A stretch of DNA of 64,000 bases from Clostridia bacterium (lineage in GTDB: Bacteria > Bacillota > Clostridia > Oscillospirales > Acutalibacteraceae), in the NCBI GenBank assembly GCA_017480115.1, contig JAFVBH010000058.1, forward strand, positions 24,108 through 88,107, read 5' to 3'. The translations under genes and the position numbers were made by a program. The notes beneath the pieces were generated by a model that ran no database searches, was not told where the DNA came from, and saw nothing but the letters and a program-made list of their open reading frames with translations. This document shows, piece after piece, positions 25,414-33,583 of the stretch; within the stretch, counting starts at the first letter, position 1, and every line of letters begins with the position of its first letter.

Positions 25414-26913
25414 GTGCCAACGCTGTCCTTTTCCTACACCGCTCTGCCGTATTTGCTGTTTTTCGCGGCAGTCTTCGGCATATATGCCGTCGTGCCGAAA
25501 TCGATGCGCGCCCCCTGGCTGCTGCTGGCGGGCTTCGGCTACGCGATTCTGCTCTCCCCGCAAAGCGCGGTCTTTGCGCTGGGCGTTCTGGCGGTGACCT
25601 ACGTCGCCGGGCTGCTGCTGGGCGGAGATATATACAAAAAACAAAAACAGGCGGCGCTGACCGTCTCCCTGCTGGCAATATTCGGGCTGTTGGGCGCGCT
25701 GAAATACGGCGGTCTGCTGGCGGCGGACGCGGTCAAGCTGGTCAATTTCTTCGGCGGCAGTTGGCAACCGAGGATAAAAACCGTCGCGCTGCCTATCGGC
25801 GTTTCGTTCTATTCCTTTGCCGCCTGCGGGTATCTGATCGACGTATACAGAGGCGCGCGCCAAGCGGAGCGGAATTTTCTGAAATACGGGCTGTTCCTCG
25901 TGTTTTTCCCGCTGTTTGTCTCCGGTCCCATCGAACGCGCCGACAATTTTTTAGAGCAGATCGATCATATTGAAACCATCGAAATCATCGACGCTCCCCG
26001 TATCGGCGCGGGCGCGCTGATGATACTTTGGGGCTACTTTCTCAAGCTCGTGATCGCCGACCGGGCGGCGCTGCTGGTCAACAACGTATTTGACCGTTTT
26101 TGGGCGTACAATTCCTTCGCCCTGTTTGTCGGCGCGGTCACGTATGCAATCCAGATCTACGCCGATTTCGCGGGGGTCTCTTGTATGGCGCTGGGCGGGG
26201 CGCAGATCTTCGGTTTTTCGGTGACGGACAATTTTGACGCGCCGTATTTTTCAACATCGATCAAGGATTTTTGGCGTCGGTGGCACATCTCCCTGAGCCG
26301 CTGGTTCCGGGATTACCTTTATATTCCGCTGGGCGGCAACCGAAAAGGACAAGGGCGGAAATACCTGAATATTCTCATTGTGTTTTTGGTTTGCGGCATT
26401 TGGCACGGCGCGAACCGCACGTTTCTTGCATGGGGACTGCTGCACGGCGTGTATCAGATCGTCGGGGATTTGACAAAAGCAAAACGCCGCGCGCTGTACG
26501 ACCGGCTGCATATGGATATGACCCGTCTGCCCTTCCGCGTGATCTCCACGGTTTGCAATTTCCTGCTGGTGACGCTGGCGTGGATCGTTTTCCGCGCGGA
26601 TTCGCTGACAAACGCGGGCATTTATATTTTCCGCATGTTCACGCAGATCGATCTATGGAACGTGATGAACGGCAGCATATATAATCTCGGTCTGGACAAT
26701 ACGGAAATGAACATTCTGTTTATTGCAGCCGCCGTCATGTTCTTTGCGGACTATTGGCGGTATAAAAAGAAAAAGAACGTACCGCAGCTGCTGACGGCGC
26801 AGCCGCCGCTCGTCAAATACCTGCTGCCGGCGGCGCTGCTGATCGCGGTACTGGTGTTCGGCAGCTACGGCATGAGCTTTCCGGCGCAGGCGTTTATTTA
26901 CGCGGAGTTTTAA
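25414..26913 (+). CDS. MBOAT-family membrane O-acyltransferase (AlgI/DltB-like)
   Basis: This is a 499-residue polytopic membrane enzyme that moves acyl groups across the membrane onto extracellular glycans or teichoic acids. The MBOAT signature is SIKDFWRRWHISLSRWFRDYL followed by YIPLGGNRKGQ. The catalytic His is in VCGIWHGANRTFLAWGLLHG near residue 330. The start is GTG, six nt after AAGGAGTG; no ATG fits better. It is followed 2 bp later by an SGNH-like partner, the usual two-gene arrangement of alginate/peptidoglycan O-acetylation systems. The glycan target is unknown. Confidence 0.92.
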   Translation: MPTLSFSYTALPYLLFFAAVFGIYAVVPKSMRAPWLLLAGFGYAILLSPQSAVFALGVLAVTYVAGLLLGGDIYKKQKQAALTVSLLAIFGLLGALKYGGLLAADAVKLVNFFGGSWQPRIKTVALPIGVSFYSFAACGYLIDVYRGARQAERNFLKYGLFLVFFPLFVSGPIERADNFLEQIDHIETIEIIDAPRIGAGALMILWGYFLKLVIADRAALLVNNVFDRFWAYNSFALFVGAVTYAIQIYADFAGVSCMALGGAQIFGFSVTDNFDAPYFSTSIKDFWRRWHISLSRWFRDYLYIPLGGNRKGQGRKYLNILIVFLVCGIWHGANRTFLAWGLLHGVYQIVGDLTKAKRRALYDRLHMDMTRLPFRVISTVCNFLLVTLAWIVFRADSLTNAGIYIFRMFTQIDLWNVMNGSIYNLGLDNTEMNILFIAAAVMFFADYWRYKKKKNVPQLLTAQPPLVKYLLPAALLIAVLVFGSYGMSFPAQAFIYAEF

Positions 26914-26915
26914 CC

Positions 26916-28499
26916 ATGAAAAAAAAGTTATTTACAAAAATACTGTGTCTGCTGTTGGGGTTCGCCGTGATTTTCGGCGGTATTTACGCGGTGATGGACT
27001 ACAAATACGCCGACAGCATCATTCCCATCAAGCGATTTTATCAGCAAAAAGAGAACAGTATCGACGTTTTAGGGCTGGGGACCAGCCATATTTACGAGGG
27101 ATTATGCCCCGCGGTGCTGTATCGGGAATACGGCATCGCCGCTTACGATCTGTGCGCGCCGGCACAGGCAGTGTGGAGCACTTATTACTATTTCGTGGAA
27201 GCGCTCAAGACCCAACGGCCGAAAGCGGTGGTCTTTGATACCTATATGCTCAACACCAATACCGATTTTGACACCACGGCAAACGCCATCAAAACCACTT
27301 ACGGCATGCGGTGGTCGCGCAACCGGCTGAACGCCCTGCAAGCCGCGTTTGAAGCGAAAGACGTCGTCACCGCGCTGAATCCCTTTAACCAAATACACTC
27401 GCGATATGACGATCTGTCAAGCGCGGATATTCTGCCCTACGCGGGCAATAAAGCATATTACGGCAAGAGCTTTAAGGGATTCGCCACCGGTGACGAGATC
27501 ACGGAGATCACGATCCCCGATGTGACCCAGTGGACGGCGGAACGCACGTTTAACGAAAAACACGAGCGCTATTACCGCGCGATCATCGAACTGGCGGTCG
27601 AAAATAAAATTCCGATCTACGTCATCGCCGTGCCCTACGCCATTGCCTCCGATACGCAAAGCACCGTCAACACCGCCCGCCGGATCGCGGCGGAATATGA
27701 CAGCGATTTGGTGCGTTTCATCGATTTCGACGCGCTGATCGACGAAATGGGCGTCGATACGAAAACGGATTTTTCCAACAAACAGCATCTGAATTATGCC
27801 GGCAGCAGAAAGTTTACGTCCTATTTCGGCAAAATCCTGAAGACAGAGCTGGAGCTTCCCGACCGCCGGACGGACGCGGTCTACGATTCCTGGGCGGAAA
27901 ACGCGGATATGTTTTACCGCTGCTATGAAGATTTCCTATTAAAGCATACCGATTCGATGGAGACATACCTGCAAAAGGTGCAGGCGCTGGACGACGGATA
28001 CACCGTGATCCTCGCGGAAAATACCGGAATCACGACCAATGCCGCCGCAGACGACGCACTGATAAAAAACGGCGGGCAGCCCGAGCGACCCGCCGCGCTG
28101 AGCGACGTACAGTATGGCGACCTGCTGAACGCGCGGGCGCAGGCGCAGAAAGCCGCGTTTCCCGACACGTTTTTTTCGCAGCGCTTCGGCATCGCGCGCC
28201 ACAGCATGCAAGGCGGCATATGGCTGCGGGCTGCGGGCAATACCGCCTATACGCAGCTGACCGCAGGCGCGGAGAAATATACAAAGTATCTGAAATTTAA
28301 ATTTACGGATTCCGCCTATCTCACCTGCACCGCGACGGCAACCGACGACGGCAAGCTGTACACCAACACGATCGCCTTTAACGGCAAAAAATACAGCGTC
28401 GGCATAAATGAGATCGGCATTTTCGTCTATGATAACCGCGCGGAGCAGTTTGTCGATTTCGTCACCATCGCAAAGAACGAAAAAACGGTGAAAAGGTAA
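26916..28499 (+). CDS. Membrane-anchored SGNH/DltD-like O-acylation partner
   Basis: This is a 527-residue protein with an N-terminal signal anchor (KILCLLLGFAVIFGGIYAVM) and an extracytoplasmic SGNH-like domain. Block I is VLGLGTSHIYEGL (catalytic Ser in G-T-S-H), block II is YDLCAPAQAVWSTYY, and the late His block is DFSNKQHLNYAGSRKFTSYFG near residue 293. The ~190-residue C-terminal region is probably beta-rich and unassigned. The position directly behind an MBOAT gene supports transfer of acyl groups from the MBOAT partner to an extracellular polymer. Its TAA stop coincides with the left end of repeat copy C. Confidence 0.82.
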   Translation: MKKKLFTKILCLLLGFAVIFGGIYAVMDYKYADSIIPIKRFYQQKENSIDVLGLGTSHIYEGLCPAVLYREYGIAAYDLCAPAQAVWSTYYYFVEALKTQRPKAVVFDTYMLNTNTDFDTTANAIKTTYGMRWSRNRLNALQAAFEAKDVVTALNPFNQIHSRYDDLSSADILPYAGNKAYYGKSFKGFATGDEITEITIPDVTQWTAERTFNEKHERYYRAIIELAVENKIPIYVIAVPYAIASDTQSTVNTARRIAAEYDSDLVRFIDFDALIDEMGVDTKTDFSNKQHLNYAGSRKFTSYFGKILKTELELPDRRTDAVYDSWAENADMFYRCYEDFLLKHTDSMETYLQKVQALDDGYTVILAENTGITTNAAADDALIKNGGQPERPAALSDVQYGDLLNARAQAQKAAFPDTFFSQRFGIARHSMQGGIWLRAAGNTAYTQLTAGAEKYTKYLKFKFTDSAYLTCTATATDDGKLYTNTIAFNGKKYSVGINEIGIFVYDNRAEQFVDFVTIAKNEKTVKR

Positions 28500-29008
28500 A
28501 AACTGCTTTATCGGCGAAGCCGATAAAGCAGTTTTTAATGAATAATGAACGGTGAATGATGAATGATTTCGGAACCGCTCCGCGGTTGGATTTATAGACA
28601 AAATTGGGAAAACGGGTAGCACGGCGCAGTGCGCCGTTTAATCATGCGGCAAAAACACGATATTGGGTAAAGGCAGAATTTTCCCTTTGCCGTATGATTT
28701 TCTAATAAATGCCCGCAAGGGCTTAATCAAATTCCAAAGTCGGGAAAAGCATGCTGATCTACCTGGCTTTCCATACGGTGGGCGCTGACGCGCCTCATTA
28801 TAAAAATTCCGCAACGAGGGGAATATGTGCCTCTACCCAAATTTATCCCGTCGTTGCAAAATTTAAACGGCGCAGTGCGCCGTGCTACCCGTTGCCGCCA
28901 ATTCGTCTACAAATTCAAATCGCGCAGCGATTTCCGAACCTCCTACCTCGTTCCTCCTACCTCCTACCTGAAAACTGCTTTATCGGCGAAGCCGATAAAG
29001 CAGTTTTT
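28498..29008. repeat. Mosaic intergenic repeat, copy C (511 bp, inverted-repeat structured)
   Basis: It is bounded by two near-identical hairpins (28498-28536 and 28971-29007, arms AAAACTGCTTTATCGGC / GCCGATAAAGCAGTTTT). The next ~100 bp on each side are inverted copies of each other: ACGGGTAGCACGGCGCAGTG near 28613 and CACTG/CAGTGCGCCGTGCTACCCGT near 28872, then GGATTTATAGAC versus GTCTACAAATTC, and an ATTTCGGAACCG versus GCGATTTCCGAAC pair. The ~225-bp centre contains no gene that I can support. Confidence 0.88.
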
Positions 29009-29012
29009 CTTA

Positions 29013-30344
29013 TCACATATTAAAATACGCTTTCAGCCGTTCCACGGAACAGTCCGTTTTTATTTTCTCTTTCTCGGGAATCTCCGGTTTGGCGACGCCC
29101 TCCAAGCTGTTGATTTCCGTTGGCAGTCCCTGCGCGCTCAAAACTTCCATACAGGCGTCAAACCAGCGTCTGTCGCGGTTGGCATACGAGAAGCAAAGCG
29201 ACAGGATATTGTTGCAGCTGATGCAGGAACAGGTCACGGCAAGCCCGTAATTTCTGGTATCGCCGTTGACAAATTCCAGCTTTTGCAGCTTTCCGTCAAG
29301 CTCTGGGGGCAGGTCGCATGCGCCGAAATTTGTCAGGATCGTCGTCACAGCGCTGTGAGACTTCTTTTGCATCATCGCCAGCACGGGCTGCTTGATGAAG
29401 TAGGGCACGATTTTCAGCACGGGGTTGCGTTTCAGCGCGCCGTATTTATTCAGCGCCTTATTCAAATTTTCCTTTGTAAGCTGCGTTTTCAACTGCCCTT
29501 TGACGGCATTGCAAATATCCTCAAACGTATAATCCGCTCTGCCTGCGGGACGGAACGTCACATAGGACTGAATGACGAAATTGCGGATTGATTTTGTTTC
29601 AAAGAACCGCCGCAGATTCACCGGCACGGCAACGGTGATCGGCGCAAGGATCGGCGCGTCCGCAGCGCGGATCACCCCGAGGATCAACACCGCAAGCAGG
29701 TATTCCGTCACGGTCATGCCCTTTGCATGCGCAAGGGCGATCACCTTATCCTCGGGCATTTCGGCAAAAAGCAGACGGATAAAATCCTGCTCATACGTTT
29801 CATCAAAATGAAACGCTTTTTCGGAATTTTCCGTCGGTTTTTCTCCGCCCTTGACGTAATAGGCATCAAAGGCGTTAACCGCCGTTTCCTCCGCAGACGC
29901 AAAAGGCACATAAGCCTCCGTACCGCCCGCCGAGAGGTAGGTATACCGTTTCAGAATCTCCCCGAAAAATTTCATCATGCCTTTCCCGTCGCCGAGACTG
30001 TGGGACGCCTCCAGTGCAACACGGTTCTCATGGTACACAAGACGAAAATCCGGCAGCCCCCGATATGCTGCGGTGATCGGCAAAAGCGGACGCGCCGCTT
30101 CGCTTCTGACCTGCGGTCTGGCCTCGGAAACCACTTGATATGTCCAAAAAAAACCTTTGTGCAAGCTTGTGGAAGCGCTGGGATAATACCCGATCACGTC
30201 CCGCACCGCCTGCCGCAGCAGCGCCGGCTGTACGGTCTCATTCAAATAAGCGGCAAAACGAAACGTCCTGCCCCAGTTTTTTGTCGTCAGCGCCGAGAAC
30301 ATAATCGACGCCGTATCGGTCTTCATCCAGCGATGTTTTTTCAT
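29013..30344 (-). CDS. Condensation-like acyltransferase (PapA/alcohol acetyltransferase type)
   Basis: This is a 443-residue protein of the CoA-dependent acyltransferase superfamily. The active-site motif HxxxDG is EASHSLGDGKGMMKFF near residue 132. A second family feature is the late strand FVNGDTRNYGLAVTCSC (DFGW-like region) near residue 370. LAVLILGVIRAADAP and FRPAGRADYTFEDICNAV fit the two-lobed fold. No signal peptide is present, so it is cytosolic. Such proteins esterify or amidate lipids or alcohols, but no carrier or lipid genes adjoin it, so the substrate is unknown. It has its own promoter with a palindrome in the spacer. Confidence 0.78.
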   Translation of the reverse strand: MKKHRWMKTDTASIMFSALTTKNWGRTFRFAAYLNETVQPALLRQAVRDVIGYYPSASTSLHKGFFWTYQVVSEARPQVRSEAARPLLPITAAYRGLPDFRLVYHENRVALEASHSLGDGKGMMKFFGEILKRYTYLSAGGTEAYVPFASAEETAVNAFDAYYVKGGEKPTENSEKAFHFDETYEQDFIRLLFAEMPEDKVIALAHAKGMTVTEYLLAVLILGVIRAADAPILAPITVAVPVNLRRFFETKSIRNFVIQSYVTFRPAGRADYTFEDICNAVKGQLKTQLTKENLNKALNKYGALKRNPVLKIVPYFIKQPVLAMMQKKSHSAVTTILTNFGACDLPPELDGKLQKLEFVNGDTRNYGLAVTCSCISCNNILSLCFSYANRDRRWFDACMEVLSAQGLPTEINSLEGVAKPEIPEKEKIKTDCSVERLKAYFNM

Positions 30345-30374
30345 TTAAATTTCCCATACAAAAAAATTTGCTTT

Positions 30375-30403
30375 ATTATAACATTCATGAATGCAAAAAG
30401 CAA
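30375..30403 (-). promoter_or_regulatory. Promoter with operator-like palindrome for the acyltransferase gene
   Basis: Minus strand: TTGCTT, 17-bp spacer, TATAAT. The spacer contains the perfect 12-bp palindrome CATTCATGAATG (30382-30393), well placed for a repressor. Confidence 0.7.
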
Positions 30404-30535
30404 CAGAAAACTATAATATCCGTAATACTGACCGGAAATGACAGTTCGCCCGGGTCCGCCGACGCATATTTCGATTCCGATACAAATAGACTATTGGTAT
30501 ATTATGAAAATATTATAAAATATCACATATTTTTT

Positions 30536-30564
30536 TTGACAAATGACTTTCTTTATGGTATGAT
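30536..30564 (+). promoter_or_regulatory. glmS promoter
   Basis: TTGACA, 17-bp spacer, TATGAT. The leader to the ATG is only about 45 nt, too short for a glmS ribozyme; GGAGGG precedes the start. Confidence 0.78.
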
Positions 30565-30614
30565 TGTTACATACTATTATTTAAAAAAGTTAAATAATTC
30601 ACGGAGGGAACTAT

Positions 30615-32441
30615 ATGTGCGGAATCATCGGCTATTGCGGGAATGAGGACTCTGTCGTCCGCCTGATCGACGGTCTGAAGGCGCTGGAATACCGCGGATA
30701 CGACTCTGCGGGCGTATCGCTGTTTGCAGAGGACGGGATCCTGACGGTCAAAGCCAGCGGCCGCATTGCGAATATAGACACGCGACTGGCGGACGAACAC
30801 AGCGGCGTGCATGCGGAATGCGGCATCGGGCATACCCGTTGGGCGACCACGGGCAAGCCCAACGACATCAATTCCCACCCCCACAACAGCGGGAAGGTGA
30901 GCATCGTCCACAACGGCATCATCGAAAATTACAAGGAACTGAAGCGCGCGTGCGAGCAGCAGGGCGTCGTTTTCGCGTCGGAGACGGACTCTGAGGTCAT
31001 TGCCGCGCTGATCAATTTAAAATATACCGAGACCGGCGACGTGATGCAGTCCCTGCGCTGGACAATGGCGCAGCTGACGGGTTCTTACGCCGTTGCGGCG
31101 CTGTTTGCCGACAGGGAAAAGCATGTATTCGCATTCCGCCATGACAACCCGCTGATCGCCGCCGCCACCGCCGACGGCAATTATCTGGCGTCGGACTTTG
31201 CGGCAGTCAGCAAATATACCGACCGTTACTACCTGCCCGAGGACGGCGACATTGTGGAAATGACGGCGGACTATATCAAATTCTTCGACGCCGACGGCAA
31301 CGAAAAGCAGATCGAGCCGGTGGTTGTTACGGATATGAACCGCGCCGACGGCAAGCAGGGTTACCCCCACTATATGCTCAAGGAGATCCACGAGGTGCCC
31401 CGCGCGATCCGCGACACCTGCAAGGATCACATTTATGAAAATCTGCCCACATTTGACAAAGAGCTGACGGAAAAATTGGCAGGCGCGGGCCGCATCTATA
31501 TCATCGCCTGCGGCACCGCGTTGAACGCGGGCAAGCTGGGCAAGACGTATTTTGAAAAATACGCGGGGATCCCCGTCTCCTGCGAGACCGCGTCGGAATT
31601 TCGGTATTTCCCGCCGATCCTCAATGAAAACGACAGATTCATCTTCATCAGTCAGTCCGGCGAAACGGCGGACACGGCGGCGTCGCTGCGCATGGTGAAG
31701 GCGCGCGGGCTGTACACCATCGCGGTGGTCAACACGCCCAATTCCACCATTGCCCGCGAGGCGGACAACGTGATCTACACCCGCGCGGGGACGGAGACCG
31801 CCGTCGCCAGCACCAAGGCGTACAACGCGCAGGCTTCCCTGCTGTTTATCCTCGCGCTGGGCGCTGCGCTGGAAAAGGGGACGGTTTCGGAGGAAACCGC
31901 CGCCGCGCTTGCCGATAAGCTGGTCAATCAACTGCCCGAGGCGGTGGAAACGATCCTCGCAGACACGGAAAAGATCAAAGCGCTGAGCGAAAAATACTGC
32001 ACCGCCCACAGCTGCTTCTTTATCGGCAGAGGTCCCGACTTTTACCTTGCGGAGGAAAGCTCGCTGAAATTGAAGGAAATCTCCTATATCCATTGCGAGG
32101 CCTACGCCGCCGGCGAGCTGAAGCATGGCACCATTGCGCTGATCGAGCCGGACGTCCCCGTGATCTCCATCATTTCCGGCGACAAGATTCGCAGCAAAAC
32201 CATCAATAACGCCGCAGAGGTCAAGGCGCGCGAAGCCAAGGTACTGATGGTGACAGACAGAGACACGGACGAAGCGGAGCATACCGCGGACGACGTCTAT
32301 GTGATCCACTGCCCGGACAGCGATCTGTTCCATATCTGCGCCGCCGTTTTCTTCCAGCTGTTTGCCTACCATACCGCGCTGGGCAAGGGCTGGGACGTTG
32401 ACAAACCGCGCAACCTCGCCAAATCGGTTACGGTGGAATAA
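30615..32441 (+). CDS. glmS: Glutamine--fructose-6-phosphate aminotransferase
   Basis: This 608-residue cytosolic enzyme makes glucosamine-6-phosphate from fructose-6-phosphate and glutamine, the entry to UDP-GlcNAc and so to the wall precursors made by the mur genes in this window. The mature N terminus MCGIIGYCGN supplies the nucleophilic Cys2 of the glutaminase domain, with EYRGYDSAGVS and GHTRWATTGKPNDINSHPH. Two SIS isomerase domains follow (CGTALNAGKLGKTYFEK; SQSGETADTAASL; GRGPDFYLAEESSLKLKEI). The C terminus AKSVTVE is the canonical ending. It is monocistronic. Confidence 0.98.
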   Translation: MCGIIGYCGNEDSVVRLIDGLKALEYRGYDSAGVSLFAEDGILTVKASGRIANIDTRLADEHSGVHAECGIGHTRWATTGKPNDINSHPHNSGKVSIVHNGIIENYKELKRACEQQGVVFASETDSEVIAALINLKYTETGDVMQSLRWTMAQLTGSYAVAALFADREKHVFAFRHDNPLIAAATADGNYLASDFAAVSKYTDRYYLPEDGDIVEMTADYIKFFDADGNEKQIEPVVVTDMNRADGKQGYPHYMLKEIHEVPRAIRDTCKDHIYENLPTFDKELTEKLAGAGRIYIIACGTALNAGKLGKTYFEKYAGIPVSCETASEFRYFPPILNENDRFIFISQSGETADTAASLRMVKARGLYTIAVVNTPNSTIAREADNVIYTRAGTETAVASTKAYNAQASLLFILALGAALEKGTVSEETAAALADKLVNQLPEAVETILADTEKIKALSEKYCTAHSCFFIGRGPDFYLAEESSLKLKEISYIHCEAYAAGELKHGTIALIEPDVPVISIISGDKIRSKTINNAAEVKAREAKVLMVTDRDTDEAEHTADDVYVIHCPDSDLFHICAAVFFQLFAYHTALGKGWDVDKPRNLAKSVTVE

Positions 32442-32464
32442 ACGACAATTTTAATACATACAAC

Positions 32465-32514
32465 GATTGACACCTGTATTTCTTCCATGATAAAATATAG
32501 GCGTCAATCTTTTT
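32465..32514 (+). terminator. glmS terminator
   Basis: Arms GATTGACACCT and AGGCGTCAATC (one mismatch) enclose a 23-nt loop and are followed by TTTTTATTT. The promoter of the next gene lies inside this hairpin. Confidence 0.65.
32467..32496 (+). promoter_or_regulatory. Promoter of the GH16 gene nested in the glmS terminator
   Basis: TTGACA, 18-bp spacer, TAAAAT. The -35 box is part of the left terminator arm and the expected start point falls in the right arm, leaving a ~145-nt leader. Confidence 0.55.
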
Positions 32515-32649
32515 ATTTCAGAAGAAACTTCTCTGTTTCTCAGGTAAAAATACAACGCCCGCAGATCCTGCCCTTCGGACGGCGGCGATGGCGCGGAACG
32601 AAAGCGACAGCGCGCGGCGCGGCCGTTTTCTTGCAAGGAGGCTTTCTTT

Positions 32650-33477
32650 ATGTTCACAAAAGCGGTAGCGCGTTTGATGGCGCTGGTTTCGGTGATTCTG
32701 CAATTTTTCGGGCTCCCCTATTACGCGGTCGGGGAATCCGTGGATATGGACAAATTTACCCTCGCATGGGCGGATGAGTTTGACGGTACGGAACTGAACG
32801 CGGATAACTGGTCGGGACATTTCGTCTGGGGCGGCACGGAGATACGCCGCGGCGGCTACTGGAACAGTAAAATGGCGACGGTCAAGGACGGCTGCCTCAC
32901 CATTCGCACGGCATACCTCGCGGACGGCTTGGACGGCGCGCCTGCCGGATACTATTCCTACGGCATTGATACCAACGGCAAATTCGAGCAGAAATACGGC
33001 TATTTTGAGGTACGCTGTAAGCTGCCCAAGGGTAACGATCTGTGGGCGGCGTTCTGGCTGCTCAGCGAGGGCGCTTTCGACGAGGCGGATCGCGGCGTAA
33101 CCGGCGCGGAGCTGGATATTTTTGAAAGCCCCTACTACGGCACGAAAAGGAGTAACGCCGTCAGCTCCAATATCCATATCGACGGCTACGACAGCGCGCA
33201 TCAGTCCATGGGCGCGAAAAAATTCCTGGTCAAGGGCGACCCGTACAGCGAGTTCAATACCTACGGTCTGGAATGGAACGCGGACGGCTATACCTTTTAT
33301 ATTAACGGAAAAAAGAGCTTTTCCACCGCCTACGGCGGCGTATGCGCCGTGCCGGAATATATTGTGCTTTCGGTGGAAACCGGCGGCAATAACGGCGCGC
33401 CCAACACAGATGTGCTGAAGGGCGTCGAAAGCAGCGAATACATCGTGGACTATGTACGGGCGTATACGTATAAGTAA
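32650..33477 (+). CDS. Exported glycoside hydrolase family 16 beta-glucanase
   Basis: This is a 275-residue endo-beta-glucanase/laminarinase-like enzyme. An N-terminal hydrophobic segment (FTKAVARLMALVSVILQFFG) suggests export. The jelly-roll domain begins WADEFDGTELNADNW. The catalytic motif ExDxxE is GAELDIFES near residue 155 (nucleophile and acid/base Glu). FEVRCKLPKGNDLWAAFWLL and the C-terminal YIVDYVRAYTY are typical of GH16. The start follows AAGGAGG by 8 nt. It has no lipobox, dockerin or carbohydrate-binding module. Beta-1,3 or mixed-linkage glucan is the likely substrate class, by family. Confidence 0.92.
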   Translation: MFTKAVARLMALVSVILQFFGLPYYAVGESVDMDKFTLAWADEFDGTELNADNWSGHFVWGGTEIRRGGYWNSKMATVKDGCLTIRTAYLADGLDGAPAGYYSYGIDTNGKFEQKYGYFEVRCKLPKGNDLWAAFWLLSEGAFDEADRGVTGAELDIFESPYYGTKRSNAVSSNIHIDGYDSAHQSMGAKKFLVKGDPYSEFNTYGLEWNADGYTFYINGKKSFSTAYGGVCAVPEYIVLSVETGGNNGAPNTDVLKGVESSEYIVDYVRAYTYK

Positions 33478-33528
33478 ACGGAAGAAAAACGATTTTCGTA
33501 CGTATTCCCTTTGCCTTATTGCAATGCA

Positions 33529-33572
33529 AAACCGGCAAGGTCGGGGCTTTTTCTCCCCGACCTTGCCGGTTT
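33529..33572. terminator. Strong bidirectional hairpin between GH16 and GH38 genes
   Basis: An 18-bp perfect stem (AAACCGGCAAGGTCGGGG / CCCCGACCTTGCCGGTTT) with an 8-nt loop lies between the two convergent genes. Confidence 0.85.
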
Positions 33573-33583
33573 CGGTATTCGTA

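Noticed and set aside
30565..30614. glmS ribozyme in the glmS leader
   Set aside because: The promoter leaves only about 45 nt of leader, far less than the ribozyme needs, and no ribozyme core sequence is seen.
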